Shown: positions 45,385 through 58,357 of the stretch, piece by piece | Position numbering within the stretch: the first letter of the stretch is position 1 | Layout: every line of letters begins with the position of its first letter | DNA from: Rhodospirillaceae bacterium | GTDB lineage: Bacteria > Pseudomonadota > Alphaproteobacteria > CACIAM-22H2 | NCBI GenBank assembly: GCA_022843945.1 | Contig: JALHMR010000016.1 | Span: forward strand, 49,168 to 113,167 | DNA: 64,000 nt | Reading direction: 5' to 3' | The notes under the pieces: model-generated | What the model was told of the DNA's origin: nothing | The model's database searches: none | What the model saw: the letters and a program-made list of their open reading frames with translations, nothing else | Position numbers and translations under genes: made by a program

Positions 45385-46038
45385 ATGAAAAAGAGACGCG
45401 TCGCGCTGGTCACCGGCTTCGAGCCCTATGGCGGGATGAGCCTCAATCCCTCGGCCGAGATCGCGCGCCGCCTGGATGGGGCGAAGATCGCCGGCGTGCC
45501 GGTGGTTGGTCGCCAGTTGCCGGTCGACCTGGCCCAGCTCGATGGGGCCCTCAAATCGGCCCTGGCCGAGATCGAGCCAGTGGCGGTGATCTTGCTCGGC
45601 CTGGCGCCGGGGGAGACCTGCATCCGGTTGGAGCGGGTGGCGCTCAACCTGGCCGATTTCCCGATCCCCGATAACGCCGGCACCCGGGCGCGCGACGTGC
45701 CGCTGGCCAGGGCCGGGGCCGTCGGCCTGTGGTCGCGCCTGCCGCTGCGGCCCATCGAGAAGCGCCTGCTGGCCATGGGCATCCCCACCCGGCTGTCGGA
45801 GAGTGCGGGCACCTATCTCTGCAACGCCGCGATGTACCGGGCGCTGTCCTGGCTGCCCCGGCGCGTACCCTGCGGCTTCATCCATCTGCCACTCCTGCCG
45901 GCACAGGTCGCCATGGCTCTCGAATCGGGCGGCGCGCCGCAGCCCTCGATGGCTTTTCCGGTGCAGCGACGGGCCATTGAAATCGCCCTCGAACTGAGCC
46001 TTGAAAAAGGCGCTCCGAGTCGCCGCCCAAAGGCTTGA
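45385..46038 (+). CDS. pcp: pyroglutamyl-peptidase I
   Basis: This 217-residue cysteine peptidase (C15 family) removes N-terminal pyroglutamate from peptides. VTGFEPYGGMSLNPS at the N terminus, the catalytic Glu in IRLERVALNLADF, the nucleophile in AGTYLCNAAMY and the His in GFIHLPLLPAQ form the expected triad. It is unusually placed between dnaA and dnaN. It is flanked by its own terminator and by the dnaA terminator, so it is likely a separate transcription unit. Confidence 0.92.
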   Translation: MKKRRVALVTGFEPYGGMSLNPSAEIARRLDGAKIAGVPVVGRQLPVDLAQLDGALKSALAEIEPVAVILLGLAPGETCIRLERVALNLADFPIPDNAGTRARDVPLARAGAVGLWSRLPLRPIEKRLLAMGIPTRLSESAGTYLCNAAMYRALSWLPRRVPCGFIHLPLLPAQVAMALESGGAPQPSMAFPVQRRAIEIALELSLEKGAPSRRPKA

Positions 46039-46058
46039 AAACAGGCCTGTATTTCGGG

Positions 46059-46100
46059 CTCTTTTGCGCTTGGTAAATCTCGCAAAAGAGTTTTGATTTC
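46059..46100 (+). terminator. terminator of pcp
   Basis: Perfect ten-base arms CTCTTTTGCG (46059-46068) and CGCAAAAGAG (46081-46090) have a twelve-base loop, followed by TTTTGATTT. The T-run overlaps the putative dnaN promoter. Confidence 0.75.
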
Positions 46101-46118
46101 AATTGCTTCTGATATACT
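46091..46118 (+). promoter_or_regulatory. extended -10 promoter of dnaN
   Basis: TGATATACT (46110-46118) is an extended -10 (TGnTATACT). The upstream -35 candidate TTTTGA is weak. It lies about 130 bases before dnaN. Confidence 0.5.
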
Positions 46119-46245
46119 GCCGACCCTGGCAAAAGCCTCCCGGAATGCGTCCGTCCGGCCGGCCTTGCGGGGGCCGTTTCCGGGGGGTCCGGACGCCGGT
46201 CATAACCGCCCGATAAACCGCTAAGGGACGCGGATCCGACCCGAC

Positions 46246-47366
46246 ATGAAACTCACGATCGAGCGCGGAGCGCTGCTTAAGGCTCTCGGCCACATCCAGA
46301 GCGTCGTCGAACGTCGCAACACGATTCCGATTCTCGCCAACGTCATGCTCGAAGCCTCGAAGGGCAAGCTGGCGCTGACCGCGACCGACATGGATCTCGC
46401 GATCATCGAGACGGCGGCGGCCGATGTCGCCAAGACCGGCACCATCACGGTGCAGGCCCACACGCTTTACGACATCGCGCGCAAGCTGCCGGAAGGCAGT
46501 CAGGTCGGCCTCGAAGGCGGCCCCGATGCCAAGGGCGGCCAGGTTTCCTTGCGCGCCGGGCGCTCGACCTTCACGCTCGCCAGCCTGCCGGCCGAGGACT
46601 TCCCCAAGATGGCCGGCGGTGACCTGCCGCATAATTTCGAGCTTTCCGCGGGAGACCTGCGCGGCCTGATCGACCGTACGCGCTTCGCCATCTCGACCGA
46701 GGAGACCCGCTATTACCTCAACGGCATCTACCTGCACGCCGCCCAGAGCAACGGCGTCAAGGTGCTGCGCGCCGTGGCCACCGACGGCCATCGCCTGGCG
46801 CGGGTGGAAATGCCGCTGCCCGACGGGGCCGGCAGCGTTCCCGGCGTCATCCTGCCGCGCAAGACGGTGATGGAGCTGCGCAAGCTGCTCGACGAGGCGC
46901 AAGGCGCCATCGCCGTGTCGCTCTCCGACACCCGCGTGCGCTTCGCCTTCGACGACGTCGTGCTGACCTCCAAGCTGATCGACGGCACCTTCCCCGATTA
47001 CGAGCGCGTCATCCCCTCGAACAACGACAAGATCCTCGAAGTGGACTGCAAGGTCTTCGCCGAAGCGGTCGACCGCGTGGCCACGATCTCGACCGAGAAG
47101 TCGCGGGCCATCAAGCTGGCGCTGGCCAAGGGCCAGCTCACGCTGACCGCGACCAGCCCGGATGCCGGCAGCGCCACCGAGGAGCTCGAGGCGAGCTACA
47201 CCGCCGCGCCGATCGAGATCGGCTTCAACGCGCGCTATCTCCTCGATATCGCCCAGCAGATCGAAGGCGACGGGGCGAGGTTCTCCATGTCGGACGCGGC
47301 GTCGCCGACCGTGGTGCAGGATTCCGCCGACGCCAGCGCGCTCTACGTCCTCATGCCGATGCGGGT

Positions 47367-47370
<4 letters not shown>
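46246..47370 (+). CDS. dnaN: DNA polymerase III subunit beta (sliding clamp)
   Basis: This 374-residue clamp begins MKLTIERGALLKALGHIQSVVERRNTIPILANV, the classical N-terminal strand-helix. It has ALTATDMDL, AVATDGHRLARV in the middle domain, and the C-terminal VLMPMRV tail that touches polymerase and loader subunits. It ends overlapping recF (GTGA). Confidence 0.98.
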
Positions 47371-51004
<3,634 letters not shown>

Positions 51005-51060
51005 GCGCTGCCGCCCGGCGCGGGGCTAACCTCAGGCCCTTGCCTTGACGCCGGCCTTTG

Positions 51061-51687
51061 TCACCCGGATTGGGCGGCGATGCCGCGCATGAAGGTCTGG
51101 CGGATCTTTACCGGGTCGCGCTCGGTCGTCGCTACCGCCGGCTTGTCGTCGATGCGCACCGCGATCAGGGTCGGTCCGCCCCCCTCCGAGCCGGACTGGG
51201 CCAGGGCCTGATCGACCAGGCGCTCGAAATCCGCCTCGTCCGCCGCCCAGGCGCTGCGTGCAATGCCCGCCGCCTGCGCGATCGCCACGATGTCGGTCCC
51301 GGCCGCGGTGGCCGTCGGCTGCGCGCCGGTGATCTGGTAGATGTGGTTGTCCATCACCACGATCGTCAGGTTGCGCGTACCCAGCATGCCGACGGTCGTC
51401 AGGCAGCCGAGCTGCATGAGGAGCGAGCCGTCGCCCTCGAGAGCCACGACGTGGCGCCTGGGCTGGGCGATGGCCACGCCCAGCGCGATGGGAATGGCGA
51501 GCCCCATGCTGCCGAGCATGTAGAAATTCTGTTCCCGCTGCCCGCTGGCCCACAGGTCGAAATTGGTGTTGCCGATGCCGCCGATCACGGCCTCGCCGTG
51601 CTTGAGCCGGCCCACCAGGCGCTTGGTCAGCTCGAAGCGGTTCATCACCTTGGCGTTGTCGTGCCTGACAGGATCGGGGCGTGTCAT
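51061..51687 (-). CDS. thiamine-diphosphate-binding subunit, sulfopyruvate/phosphonopyruvate decarboxylase beta-like
   Basis: This 208-residue protein corresponds to the C-terminal, cofactor-binding half of a ThDP enzyme. It has the GDGSLLMQLGCL start of the GDG-N motif ending VVMDNHIYQ, and NFYMLGSMGLAIPIALGVA upstream. In sulfopyruvate decarboxylase (ComDE), phosphonopyruvate decarboxylase and related enzymes the two halves can be separate subunits. The partner is the adjacent gene, seven bases upstream. The substrate (a 2-oxoacid such as sulfopyruvate or phosphonopyruvate) cannot be set from sequence. Confidence 0.8.
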   Translation of the reverse strand: MTRPDPVRHDNAKVMNRFELTKRLVGRLKHGEAVIGGIGNTNFDLWASGQREQNFYMLGSMGLAIPIALGVAIAQPRRHVVALEGDGSLLMQLGCLTTVGMLGTRNLTIVVMDNHIYQITGAQPTATAAGTDIVAIAQAAGIARSAWAADEADFERLVDQALAQSGSEGGGPTLIAVRIDDKPAVATTERDPVKIRQTFMRGIAAQSG

Positions 51688-51694
51688 GGCCGGC

Positions 51695-52240
51695 TCACTT
51701 CCCGAAGACTTTGCCGCCGGTCAGCAGCGGCGACAGGATGAAGGCGACCGGCGCCTGGGTGGCGAAGGCCTGCTTGATCGAACGGTCGACGATGAATTCG
51801 AGCTCGTCGAGGCGGGTGATGGTGTGGTTCTCCATCGCCAGGGCGTCGAACACCGGCCGCATGGTCCGGCACACCAGGGTCTGGCCGATGTTGAACTCGC
51901 CCAGCGTGCCGCGTTCCGAAACGAACATGAGCAGCGGAATCTGGCTCGGCACCACCAGGGAGGCGAGCGCGTTGGGAATGGTGGCGAAGCCGCTGGTCTG
52001 CATGAGGATGGCGCCGCGCATCCCGGCCATCCAGGCGCCGGTGACGATGCCGACCGCCTCTTCCTCGCGCGTGGTCGAGAATGTCGTGAAATAGGGGTCG
52101 GCGTGCACGGCCTTGATCAGCGGCGTGAGCACGCGGTCCGGCACGTAGGTGACGAGCTTCACCTCGTTGCGCTTGAGCGTCTGCAGCACGATCTCGTGCC
52201 AGGCCGTCGCCGCCGCCCCGCTACCCTGGGAGCCTTCCAT
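51695..52240 (-). CDS. thiamine-diphosphate enzyme PYR-domain subunit, sulfopyruvate decarboxylase alpha-like
   Basis: This 181-residue protein is the PYR half. VKLVTYVPDRVLTPLIKAV is followed by STTREEEAVGIVTGAWMAG, where the Glu of EEE activates the ThDP pyrimidine. QTSGFATIPNALASL and IPLLMFVSERGTLGE follow. The ATG at 52240 gives a typical N terminus; a longer frame exists but without a ribosome-binding site. It forms an apparent two-gene unit with the beta-like gene, possibly preceded by the amidohydrolase on the same strand. Confidence 0.8.
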   Translation of the reverse strand: MEGSQGSGAAATAWHEIVLQTLKRNEVKLVTYVPDRVLTPLIKAVHADPYFTTFSTTREEEAVGIVTGAWMAGMRGAILMQTSGFATIPNALASLVVPSQIPLLMFVSERGTLGEFNIGQTLVCRTMRPVFDALAMENHTITRLDELEFIVDRSIKQAFATQAPVAFILSPLLTGGKVFGK

Positions 52241-52368
52241 CTGCCCGCGCTCCACCAAACCGCCAGGCCCGCAGTATGTCGCAATGTTGCGGCATTGCAA
52301 CGCCGGCGGTCCTTACAGGGAGCGGTTACGCCGCCGCCAACCCGGATGTTCCGTCCGGAGGCGGCGAC

Positions 52369-53829
52369 TCAGGTCGGCGGCCAGTTCGCCTTGCTGCGCA
52401 GCGCCGCCGTCGCCTCCTGGGCGTCGCGCACGATCCTGGCGTGGTCGAGGGCGGTGAACTTGTTCGCCTGCCGGATCACGCGGCCATCCACGATCACGGT
52501 ATCGACATTGGCCGGCTGGCCCAGCGAGACCAGCGCCTCGTAGGGGTCGCCGACCGGCGTCATGTTGATGTCAGTGGTGCGCACCAGGATGATGTCCGCC
52601 CGCTTGCCCGGCGTGAGGGAGCCCGTCCGGTCAGCGATGCCGAGGTCGACCGCGCCGTCCAGGGTCGCGAGCTGAACCATGCGTTTCATGGTCAGCGGGT
52701 ATTTGGCGCCGATGCGGTGATTGTGCAGCTGGAACAGCATGCGCATGCCGACGAAGGGATCGCAGTTGAAGTTGGTGGTGTGATCGGTCGACAGGCTGAC
52801 CTTGACGCCCGCTTCCAGCAGCTCGCCGAGCTGGATGACGCCGAGAGCGGCGGCCCGGCCTGACTCGCCCACGGGGGCCGTCGAGTAGCTGACGCCGCGC
52901 CGCTTCAGGATCTCGCGCTCCTCCGGGGTGGTGAGCAGCGGATGGATAAGCTGCACGTCGGGGCCGAGCAGACCGGCCTCCTCCAGCGCCTTGATCGGAC
53001 TGGGGCCGGAGGTATGCAGCGTGATCGGCAGGCCGAGGGCCCGGGCCCCGCCCCAGTCCCGCTTCACCTGGTCCATGGTCAGCACGCCGCGTGTGGCACC
53101 GCCGATGCTCATGGCGCCGACGTTGCGCGAGCAGATGCCCAGGGTGAGCAAGCCGTCATTCGGCATCCAGTCGCGCTTGACCCGCGCCATGCCCTCGAAA
53201 TCCATCGGCTGGTCGTCCGGCATGCCCTGCGCGGGACCGTAGGCGAAACGCCCGCGGATGCCGGCATCGCGCATGGCCGAGAGCTCGCCATCGGCGTGGT
53301 CGGCGCTGCGCACGTTGTGCGCCCAGTTGTGCACGGTCGTAACGCCGGCACTCAGGGCTTCGGCGGTGCCCAGCGCCACGGCGCGGTAGCTGTCCTCGGG
53401 CGCCATCAGCTGGCCGAGGCGGTTGCTCACCGGGAAATAGCCCAGCGCGCCGACATCGCCGCGAACATAGGGCCGGAACAGGCTGGTCCACAGGTGCCAG
53501 TGCGTGTCGATGAAGCCCGGCATGCAGATCATGCCGCGTCCCTGGATGACCTGGGCGTTCGGAGCATTGACCTGCGCGCCGACGGCAACGATCGCGCCGT
53601 CGCGTACATGCACGTCGCCGGCCGGCAGGTCCGCGATGGCTGGATCCATGGTCAGCACGGTGGCGCCGCGGATGACGAACTCGCCGCGCGCCGGCAGCGT
53701 CGCCCGCGGGCCTGAGGCGGAGCGCGGGACCGCCTGCTGGGCGAGAAGCTCGCCCGATGCGGCAAACAGGGCACTCATGGCAACTGCTCCCTTAAGCATG
53801 GTGCGCCGAGTCATACGGTTGTGCGTCAT
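52369..53829 (-). CDS. Tat-exported amidohydrolase family protein
   Basis: This 486-residue metal-dependent hydrolase is of the TRZ/ATZ/guanine deaminase group. A twin-arginine leader MTRRTMLKGAVAMSALFAA ends near LLAQQ. The metal motif DTHWHLWTS, a later His in LPITLHTSGPSP, a His in VQLIHPLL and the Asp in LSTDHTTNFNCD complete the usual binuclear/mononuclear site. GLTPGKRADIILV is the family C-terminal block. GGAGGAG precedes the ATG. The substrate is unknown; the neighbouring ThDP pair suggests a small-molecule catabolic unit (inference). Confidence 0.85.
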   Translation of the reverse strand: MTHNRMTRRTMLKGAVAMSALFAASGELLAQQAVPRSASGPRATLPARGEFVIRGATVLTMDPAIADLPAGDVHVRDGAIVAVGAQVNAPNAQVIQGRGMICMPGFIDTHWHLWTSLFRPYVRGDVGALGYFPVSNRLGQLMAPEDSYRAVALGTAEALSAGVTTVHNWAHNVRSADHADGELSAMRDAGIRGRFAYGPAQGMPDDQPMDFEGMARVKRDWMPNDGLLTLGICSRNVGAMSIGGATRGVLTMDQVKRDWGGARALGLPITLHTSGPSPIKALEEAGLLGPDVQLIHPLLTTPEEREILKRRGVSYSTAPVGESGRAAALGVIQLGELLEAGVKVSLSTDHTTNFNCDPFVGMRMLFQLHNHRIGAKYPLTMKRMVQLATLDGAVDLGIADRTGSLTPGKRADIILVRTTDINMTPVGDPYEALVSLGQPANVDTVIVDGRVIRQANKFTALDHARIVRDAQEATAALRSKANWPPT

Positions 53830-54031
53830 TGTCTCCTCCCCCTTTCGCCGCGTTGCCGGGCGTTGGCGCCACCATAGGGCGGCCGCGCGCCGGTTGGCCA
53901 GCGCACGGATCGCCCCTGGTCCCACTCTCGCCCACATACCCGGCTGCGCCGCCCCGGCGGGCAAGGGCCCGAAAAGCGCAAGTTTCGCCGCGGCCTGAAC
54001 CCTCGCGGAAGCCGGGGCTTCGCGCTAACCT

Positions 54032-55282
54032 GTGACCACGGAGCGGCGCGGGCATTGCTGCGGTGGGACGCGGGGGTGGGGGAGCGTGGGAGCATCGCGT
54101 GTTTTATTGAGCCTGGCAGCCGTGGGCGTTCTCGCGGCCGGCGCCTATTTCTGGATGGAAGGGCGCAGCGCCGCCCGTATCGCCGCGAGCGAGAAGGCCC
54201 ACCAGGCGCCCAAGCCGATGCCGGTCGTCATCGCCGCCGCCCGGCGGGATGCGGTGCCGATCGAGGTGACCGGGCTGGGCACCGTTCAGGCGTTTGCCAG
54301 CGTGCAGGTCCGCTCGCGCATCGACGGCGAGATCCTCGCGGTGCATTTCCGCGAAGGTGACACCGTCAAGGCCAACGACCTTCTGTTCACGCTCGATGCG
54401 CGCGCCGCCGAGGCGCAGCTGCGCCAGGCCCAGGCGGATCTGGCGCGCGACAAGGCGCAGCTGGCGAATGCCCAGCGCGAGCTGGCGCGTACCAAGGAGC
54501 TGGCCAGCCGGGGCGTGGCAGCGCAGGCCAATCTTGAAAAAGCGCAGACCGATGTCGACGTGCTTCAGGCCGCCGTCGCGGCCGATCAGGCGACGATCGA
54601 CAACCTCAACGTCCAGCGCGGCTACACCGAAATACGGGCGCCGATGGCCGGCCGGACCGGCGTGGTTCACCTCACGGCCGGCAACATCGTGCGGGCCTCG
54701 GACAGCCAGCCCCTGGTGACGATCAACCAGGTCCAGCCGGTGCGCGCCCTGGCGGCGATCCCGCAGCGCCATTTCGAGGATATCCGCAAAGGCCTGGCGG
54801 CCGGCGAGCTCGACGCCACGGCCGCCAATCGCGACCTGCCCGGGCGGACCGTGGCGGGCAAGGTCAACTTCCTCGACAACGCCGTCGACACGCCCACCGG
54901 CACGTTCCAGGTGCGCGCCACCTTCGCCAACGAGGACGGCATCCTCTGGCCGGGCATGTTCGCCAACGTGACCGTGACCCTGGGCGTTCAGCCGGACGCC
55001 CTGGTGGTTCCGGTGGCTGCCGTGCAGACCGGCGCGCGCGGCACCTACGTCTTCGTGGTGACCGGCGATAATCTCGCCACGATCAAGCCGGTGACCGTGG
55101 TGCGCCAGCGCGGCAGCGATGCGGCGATCACCGGGATCGCCGAGAACGACAACGTGGTGGTCGACGGCCAGCTCCGGCTGGTCGAGGGCACGCGGGTCGA
55201 GATCCAGAAGCCCGGCGCCGCGCCGGCTGCGGCCGCACCCCCATCCGGCACGAATACGCCGGGCGGAACGCAGCGCAAATGA
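54032..55282 (+). CDS. RND efflux periplasmic adaptor (membrane fusion protein)
   Basis: This 416-residue MFP links the inner-membrane pump to an outer-membrane channel. After a signal anchor (SRVLLSLAAVGVLAAGAYFW) come the lipoyl half-motifs (PIEVTGLGTVQAFASVQV, DGEILAVHFREGDTV), a coiled-coil hairpin (about 125-190), the second lipoyl half, the beta-barrel and a proline-rich tail. The annotated GTG lacks a clear ribosome-binding site; an in-frame GTG at 54086 just before the anchor is an alternative. It is fused by overlap (ATGA) with the pump gene. Confidence 0.92.
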   Translation: MTTERRGHCCGGTRGWGSVGASRVLLSLAAVGVLAAGAYFWMEGRSAARIAASEKAHQAPKPMPVVIAAARRDAVPIEVTGLGTVQAFASVQVRSRIDGEILAVHFREGDTVKANDLLFTLDARAAEAQLRQAQADLARDKAQLANAQRELARTKELASRGVAAQANLEKAQTDVDVLQAAVAADQATIDNLNVQRGYTEIRAPMAGRTGVVHLTAGNIVRASDSQPLVTINQVQPVRALAAIPQRHFEDIRKGLAAGELDATAANRDLPGRTVAGKVNFLDNAVDTPTGTFQVRATFANEDGILWPGMFANVTVTLGVQPDALVVPVAAVQTGARGTYVFVVTGDNLATIKPVTVVRQRGSDAAITGIAENDNVVVDGQLRLVEGTRVEIQKPGAAPAAAAPPSGTNTPGGTQRK

Positions 55283-58200
55283 CGCTCCCCGAGCTGTGCA
55301 TCCGTCGCCCGGTGATGGCGACGCTGCTCACGGCGGCCATCGTCCTGTTCGGCATCCTCGGCTATCGCGGCCTGCCGGTCAGCGCCCTGCCGCAGGTCGA
55401 TTTCCCGACCATCCAGGTGCAGGCCAATTTGCCGGGCGCCAGCCCCGAGACCATGGCCGCGACGGTGGCGACGCCGCTCGAGCGCCAGTTCAGCACCATC
55501 CCCGGCATCACCTCGATCACCTCGACGAGCACCATCGGCGTCAGCCAGATCACCCTGCAATTCGAGCTGGCACGCAACATCGACGCCGCGGCGCTCGACG
55601 TGCAGTCGGCGCTCTCGGTCGCCGCCAAGAAGCTGCCGCCGGAGATGACCACGCCGCCGTCCTTCCTCAAGGTCAATCCGGCGGACGCTCCGATCCTGTT
55701 CATCGCCCTGACCTCGTCGACCCTGCCGCTGTCGCAGGTCGACGAGTATGCGGAGACGCTGATCTCCGACCGCATCTCAATCATCTCGGGCGTCGGCCAG
55801 GTCGACGTGCTCGGCTCGCAGAAATACGCGGTGCGCGTCCAGATCAACCCGTCCCAGCTTGCCTCGCGCGGCATCGGCATCGACGAGATCCAGAAGGCGC
55901 TGGCCGCCGCCAGCTCCAACAGTCCGGTCGGCGTGCTCAGCGGCTCGGCGCAACAGCTCACGCTCCAGGTCAGTGGCCAGCGGCTCGACGCCGCTGCTTT
56001 CCGGCCGCTGATCGTCGCCCATCGCGAAGGCGCCCCGGTGCGCCTCGCCGACGTGGCGCTGGTCACCGACTCGGTCCAGAACGATCACCTGGCGAGCTGG
56101 ATCAACGGCCAGCGCGGCATCGTGTTGGCCGTCGTCCGCCAGCCGGGCGCCAACACGATCGAGGTGGCGACCGCGATCCGCAAGCTTCTGCCGGTGCTGC
56201 GCCAGCAGATCCCGGCCTCGATCAGCGTCGACCTGATCATCGACCGCTCGATCTCCATCCAGGAATCGGTGGAGGATGTGAAGTTCACCCTGGTGCTGAC
56301 CGGCGTCCTGGTCGTGCTGGTCATCTTCCTGTTCCTGCGGCGCCTGTCGGCAACGCTGATCCCGGCGGTGGCGCTGCCGGTCTCGATCATCGGCACCTTC
56401 GCCGGCATGGCGATGATGGGCTTCAGCCTCAACAACATCTCGCTCCTCGGCCTGACCCTGGCTGTCGGCTTCGTGGTCGATGACGCCATCGTCATGCTCG
56501 AGAACATCGTGCGCTACATCGAAAAGGGCGCCACGCCGATGGAGGCCGCCCTGCGCGGCTCGCGCGAGATCGCCTTCACCATCCTGTCGATGACCCTGTC
56601 GCTGGTCGCGGTGTTCATCCCGCTGCTGTTCATGGGCGGTCTGGTCGGCCGCCTGTTCCACGAATTCGCGGTGACGGTGTCGCTGGCCATCCTGATCTCC
56701 GGCTTCGTCTCCCTGACCCTGACGCCGATGATGGGCAGCCGCATGCTGCGCGCCGAGCATGGCCCCGAGAACTGGGCGGGGCGGGCGCTGGAAGGGGCCT
56801 TTCAGGCGCTGCTGCACGGCTATGAGCGCAGCCTGGTGGTCGTGCTGCGCCACCGCTTCATCACGCTGCTGGTCACCATCGCCACCTTCGGCGCCACGGT
56901 CTATGTCTTCGACATCGCCAAGAAGGGCTTCTTCCCGACCGAGGATACCGGCGTCATCCAGGGCAGCACCGAGGCGGCCCAGGACGTGTCGTTCGACGCC
57001 ATGGTGGCGCAGCAGCAGCGCGTGGCGGAGATCCTCTCGGCCGACCCCGCCGTGCAGTTCGTCTCCTCGTCCGTCGGCGTCGGCGGGGCGGCGCCGCTCA
57101 ACTCGGGCCGGCTTTACCTGTCCCTGAAGCCACGCGCCGAGCGGCCGCCGGTGACCGAGGTCATCCAGCGCCTGCGCGGCAAGCTCGCCCAGGTGCCGGG
57201 CATCAACACCTATCTGCAGCCGGTGCAGAACCTCACGGTCGGCGGCCGCCAGAGCAAGAGCCAGTACCAGTACACGCTGCAGGCCAGCGACCTGCAGCTG
57301 CTCTACCAGTGGGGCCCGCGGCTGGAGGCGGAGCTCAAGAACCTGCCGCTGCTCCAGGACGTCACCACGGACCTGCAGACCAGCAGCCCGCAGCTCGTCG
57401 TCAATGTCGACCAGGATCGCGCGGCGCTGCTCGGCATCAGCGACGACCAGGTCCGCAGCGCGCTCTACAACGCCTTCGGCTCGCGCCAGGTGGCGACGAT
57501 CTACACGGCCGCCAACGACTACGGCGTGATCCTCGAGACGACCCAGAATTTCCAGAACAGTCCGGACAATGTCGGCCGGCTGCATGTACGGGCCACCGAC
57601 GGCACGCTGGTGGCGCTCGATTCCATCGCCACCCTGCGGCTGGGCGTGGGTCCCCTCACCATCAACCACCAGGGGCAGCTGCCCTCGGTGACGTTGTCGT
57701 TCAACCTGGCCCCGGGCGCGGCGCTGAGCGAGGCGATCGATGCGGTGCGCGAGGTCGAGCGGAGCGCCGGCCTGCCGGCCACGGTGTTCACCAGCTTCGG
57801 CGGCACGGCGCAGGTCTTCGAGGACTCGCTGGCCGGACAGGGGCTCCTGCTGCTCGCGGCCCTGGTGACGATCTACATCATTCTCGGCATTCTCTACGAG
57901 AGCTTCATCCACCCGCTGACCATCCTCTCGGGCCTGCCTTCGGCGGGACTGGGGGCGGTGCTCACGCTGATGGCTTTCGATATCGAGCTGTCGCTGATCG
58001 CCATGATCGGCGTCATCATGCTGATCGGTATCGTCAAGAAGAACGCCATCATGATGGTCGACTTCGCCGTCGAGCGGGAACGCGAGGGCCACGCCGATCC
58101 CGAGAAGGCGATCTACGACGCCTGCGTGCTGCGCTTCCGGCCGATCATGATGACCACGCTGGCGGCGATCATGGGCATCCTGCCGATCGCCATCGGCTTC

Positions 58201-58356
58201 GGCGCGGGCTCGGAGCTGCGCCAGCCGCTGGGCATCGCCGTGGCCGGCGGCCTGGTGGTCTCGCAGGTCCTGACGCTCTACATCACGCCGGTGGTTTTCC
58301 TCTATCTCGACCGGCTGCGGCGCCGTCCCGCCCCTGCGCCGACGGCGGCCGACTAG
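55279..58356 (+). CDS. RND multidrug efflux permease (MdtB/MdtC/MexB-like)
   Basis: This 1025-residue proton-driven pump has twelve membrane helices and two large periplasmic loops. Features include the N-terminal ELCIRRPVMATLLTAAIVL, the helix 4 proton-relay motif VGFVVDDAIVMLENIVRYIE, the second relay with GIVKKNAIMMVDFA, and FFPTEDTGVIQGS in the periplasmic domain. The helix 4 DD pair favours an MdtBC/AcrB-like drug pump over a heavy-metal exporter. No outer-membrane channel gene is adjacent, so it probably borrows a TolC homologue. Confidence 0.94.
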   Translation: MTLPELCIRRPVMATLLTAAIVLFGILGYRGLPVSALPQVDFPTIQVQANLPGASPETMAATVATPLERQFSTIPGITSITSTSTIGVSQITLQFELARNIDAAALDVQSALSVAAKKLPPEMTTPPSFLKVNPADAPILFIALTSSTLPLSQVDEYAETLISDRISIISGVGQVDVLGSQKYAVRVQINPSQLASRGIGIDEIQKALAAASSNSPVGVLSGSAQQLTLQVSGQRLDAAAFRPLIVAHREGAPVRLADVALVTDSVQNDHLASWINGQRGIVLAVVRQPGANTIEVATAIRKLLPVLRQQIPASISVDLIIDRSISIQESVEDVKFTLVLTGVLVVLVIFLFLRRLSATLIPAVALPVSIIGTFAGMAMMGFSLNNISLLGLTLAVGFVVDDAIVMLENIVRYIEKGATPMEAALRGSREIAFTILSMTLSLVAVFIPLLFMGGLVGRLFHEFAVTVSLAILISGFVSLTLTPMMGSRMLRAEHGPENWAGRALEGAFQALLHGYERSLVVVLRHRFITLLVTIATFGATVYVFDIAKKGFFPTEDTGVIQGSTEAAQDVSFDAMVAQQQRVAEILSADPAVQFVSSSVGVGGAAPLNSGRLYLSLKPRAERPPVTEVIQRLRGKLAQVPGINTYLQPVQNLTVGGRQSKSQYQYTLQASDLQLLYQWGPRLEAELKNLPLLQDVTTDLQTSSPQLVVNVDQDRAALLGISDDQVRSALYNAFGSRQVATIYTAANDYGVILETTQNFQNSPDNVGRLHVRATDGTLVALDSIATLRLGVGPLTINHQGQLPSVTLSFNLAPGAALSEAIDAVREVERSAGLPATVFTSFGGTAQVFEDSLAGQGLLLLAALVTIYIILGILYESFIHPLTILSGLPSAGLGAVLTLMAFDIELSLIAMIGVIMLIGIVKKNAIMMVDFAVEREREGHADPEKAIYDACVLRFRPIMMTTLAAIMGILPIAIGFGAGSELRQPLGIAVAGGLVVSQVLTLYITPVVFLYLDRLRRRPAPAPTAAD

Positions 58357-58357
58357 C

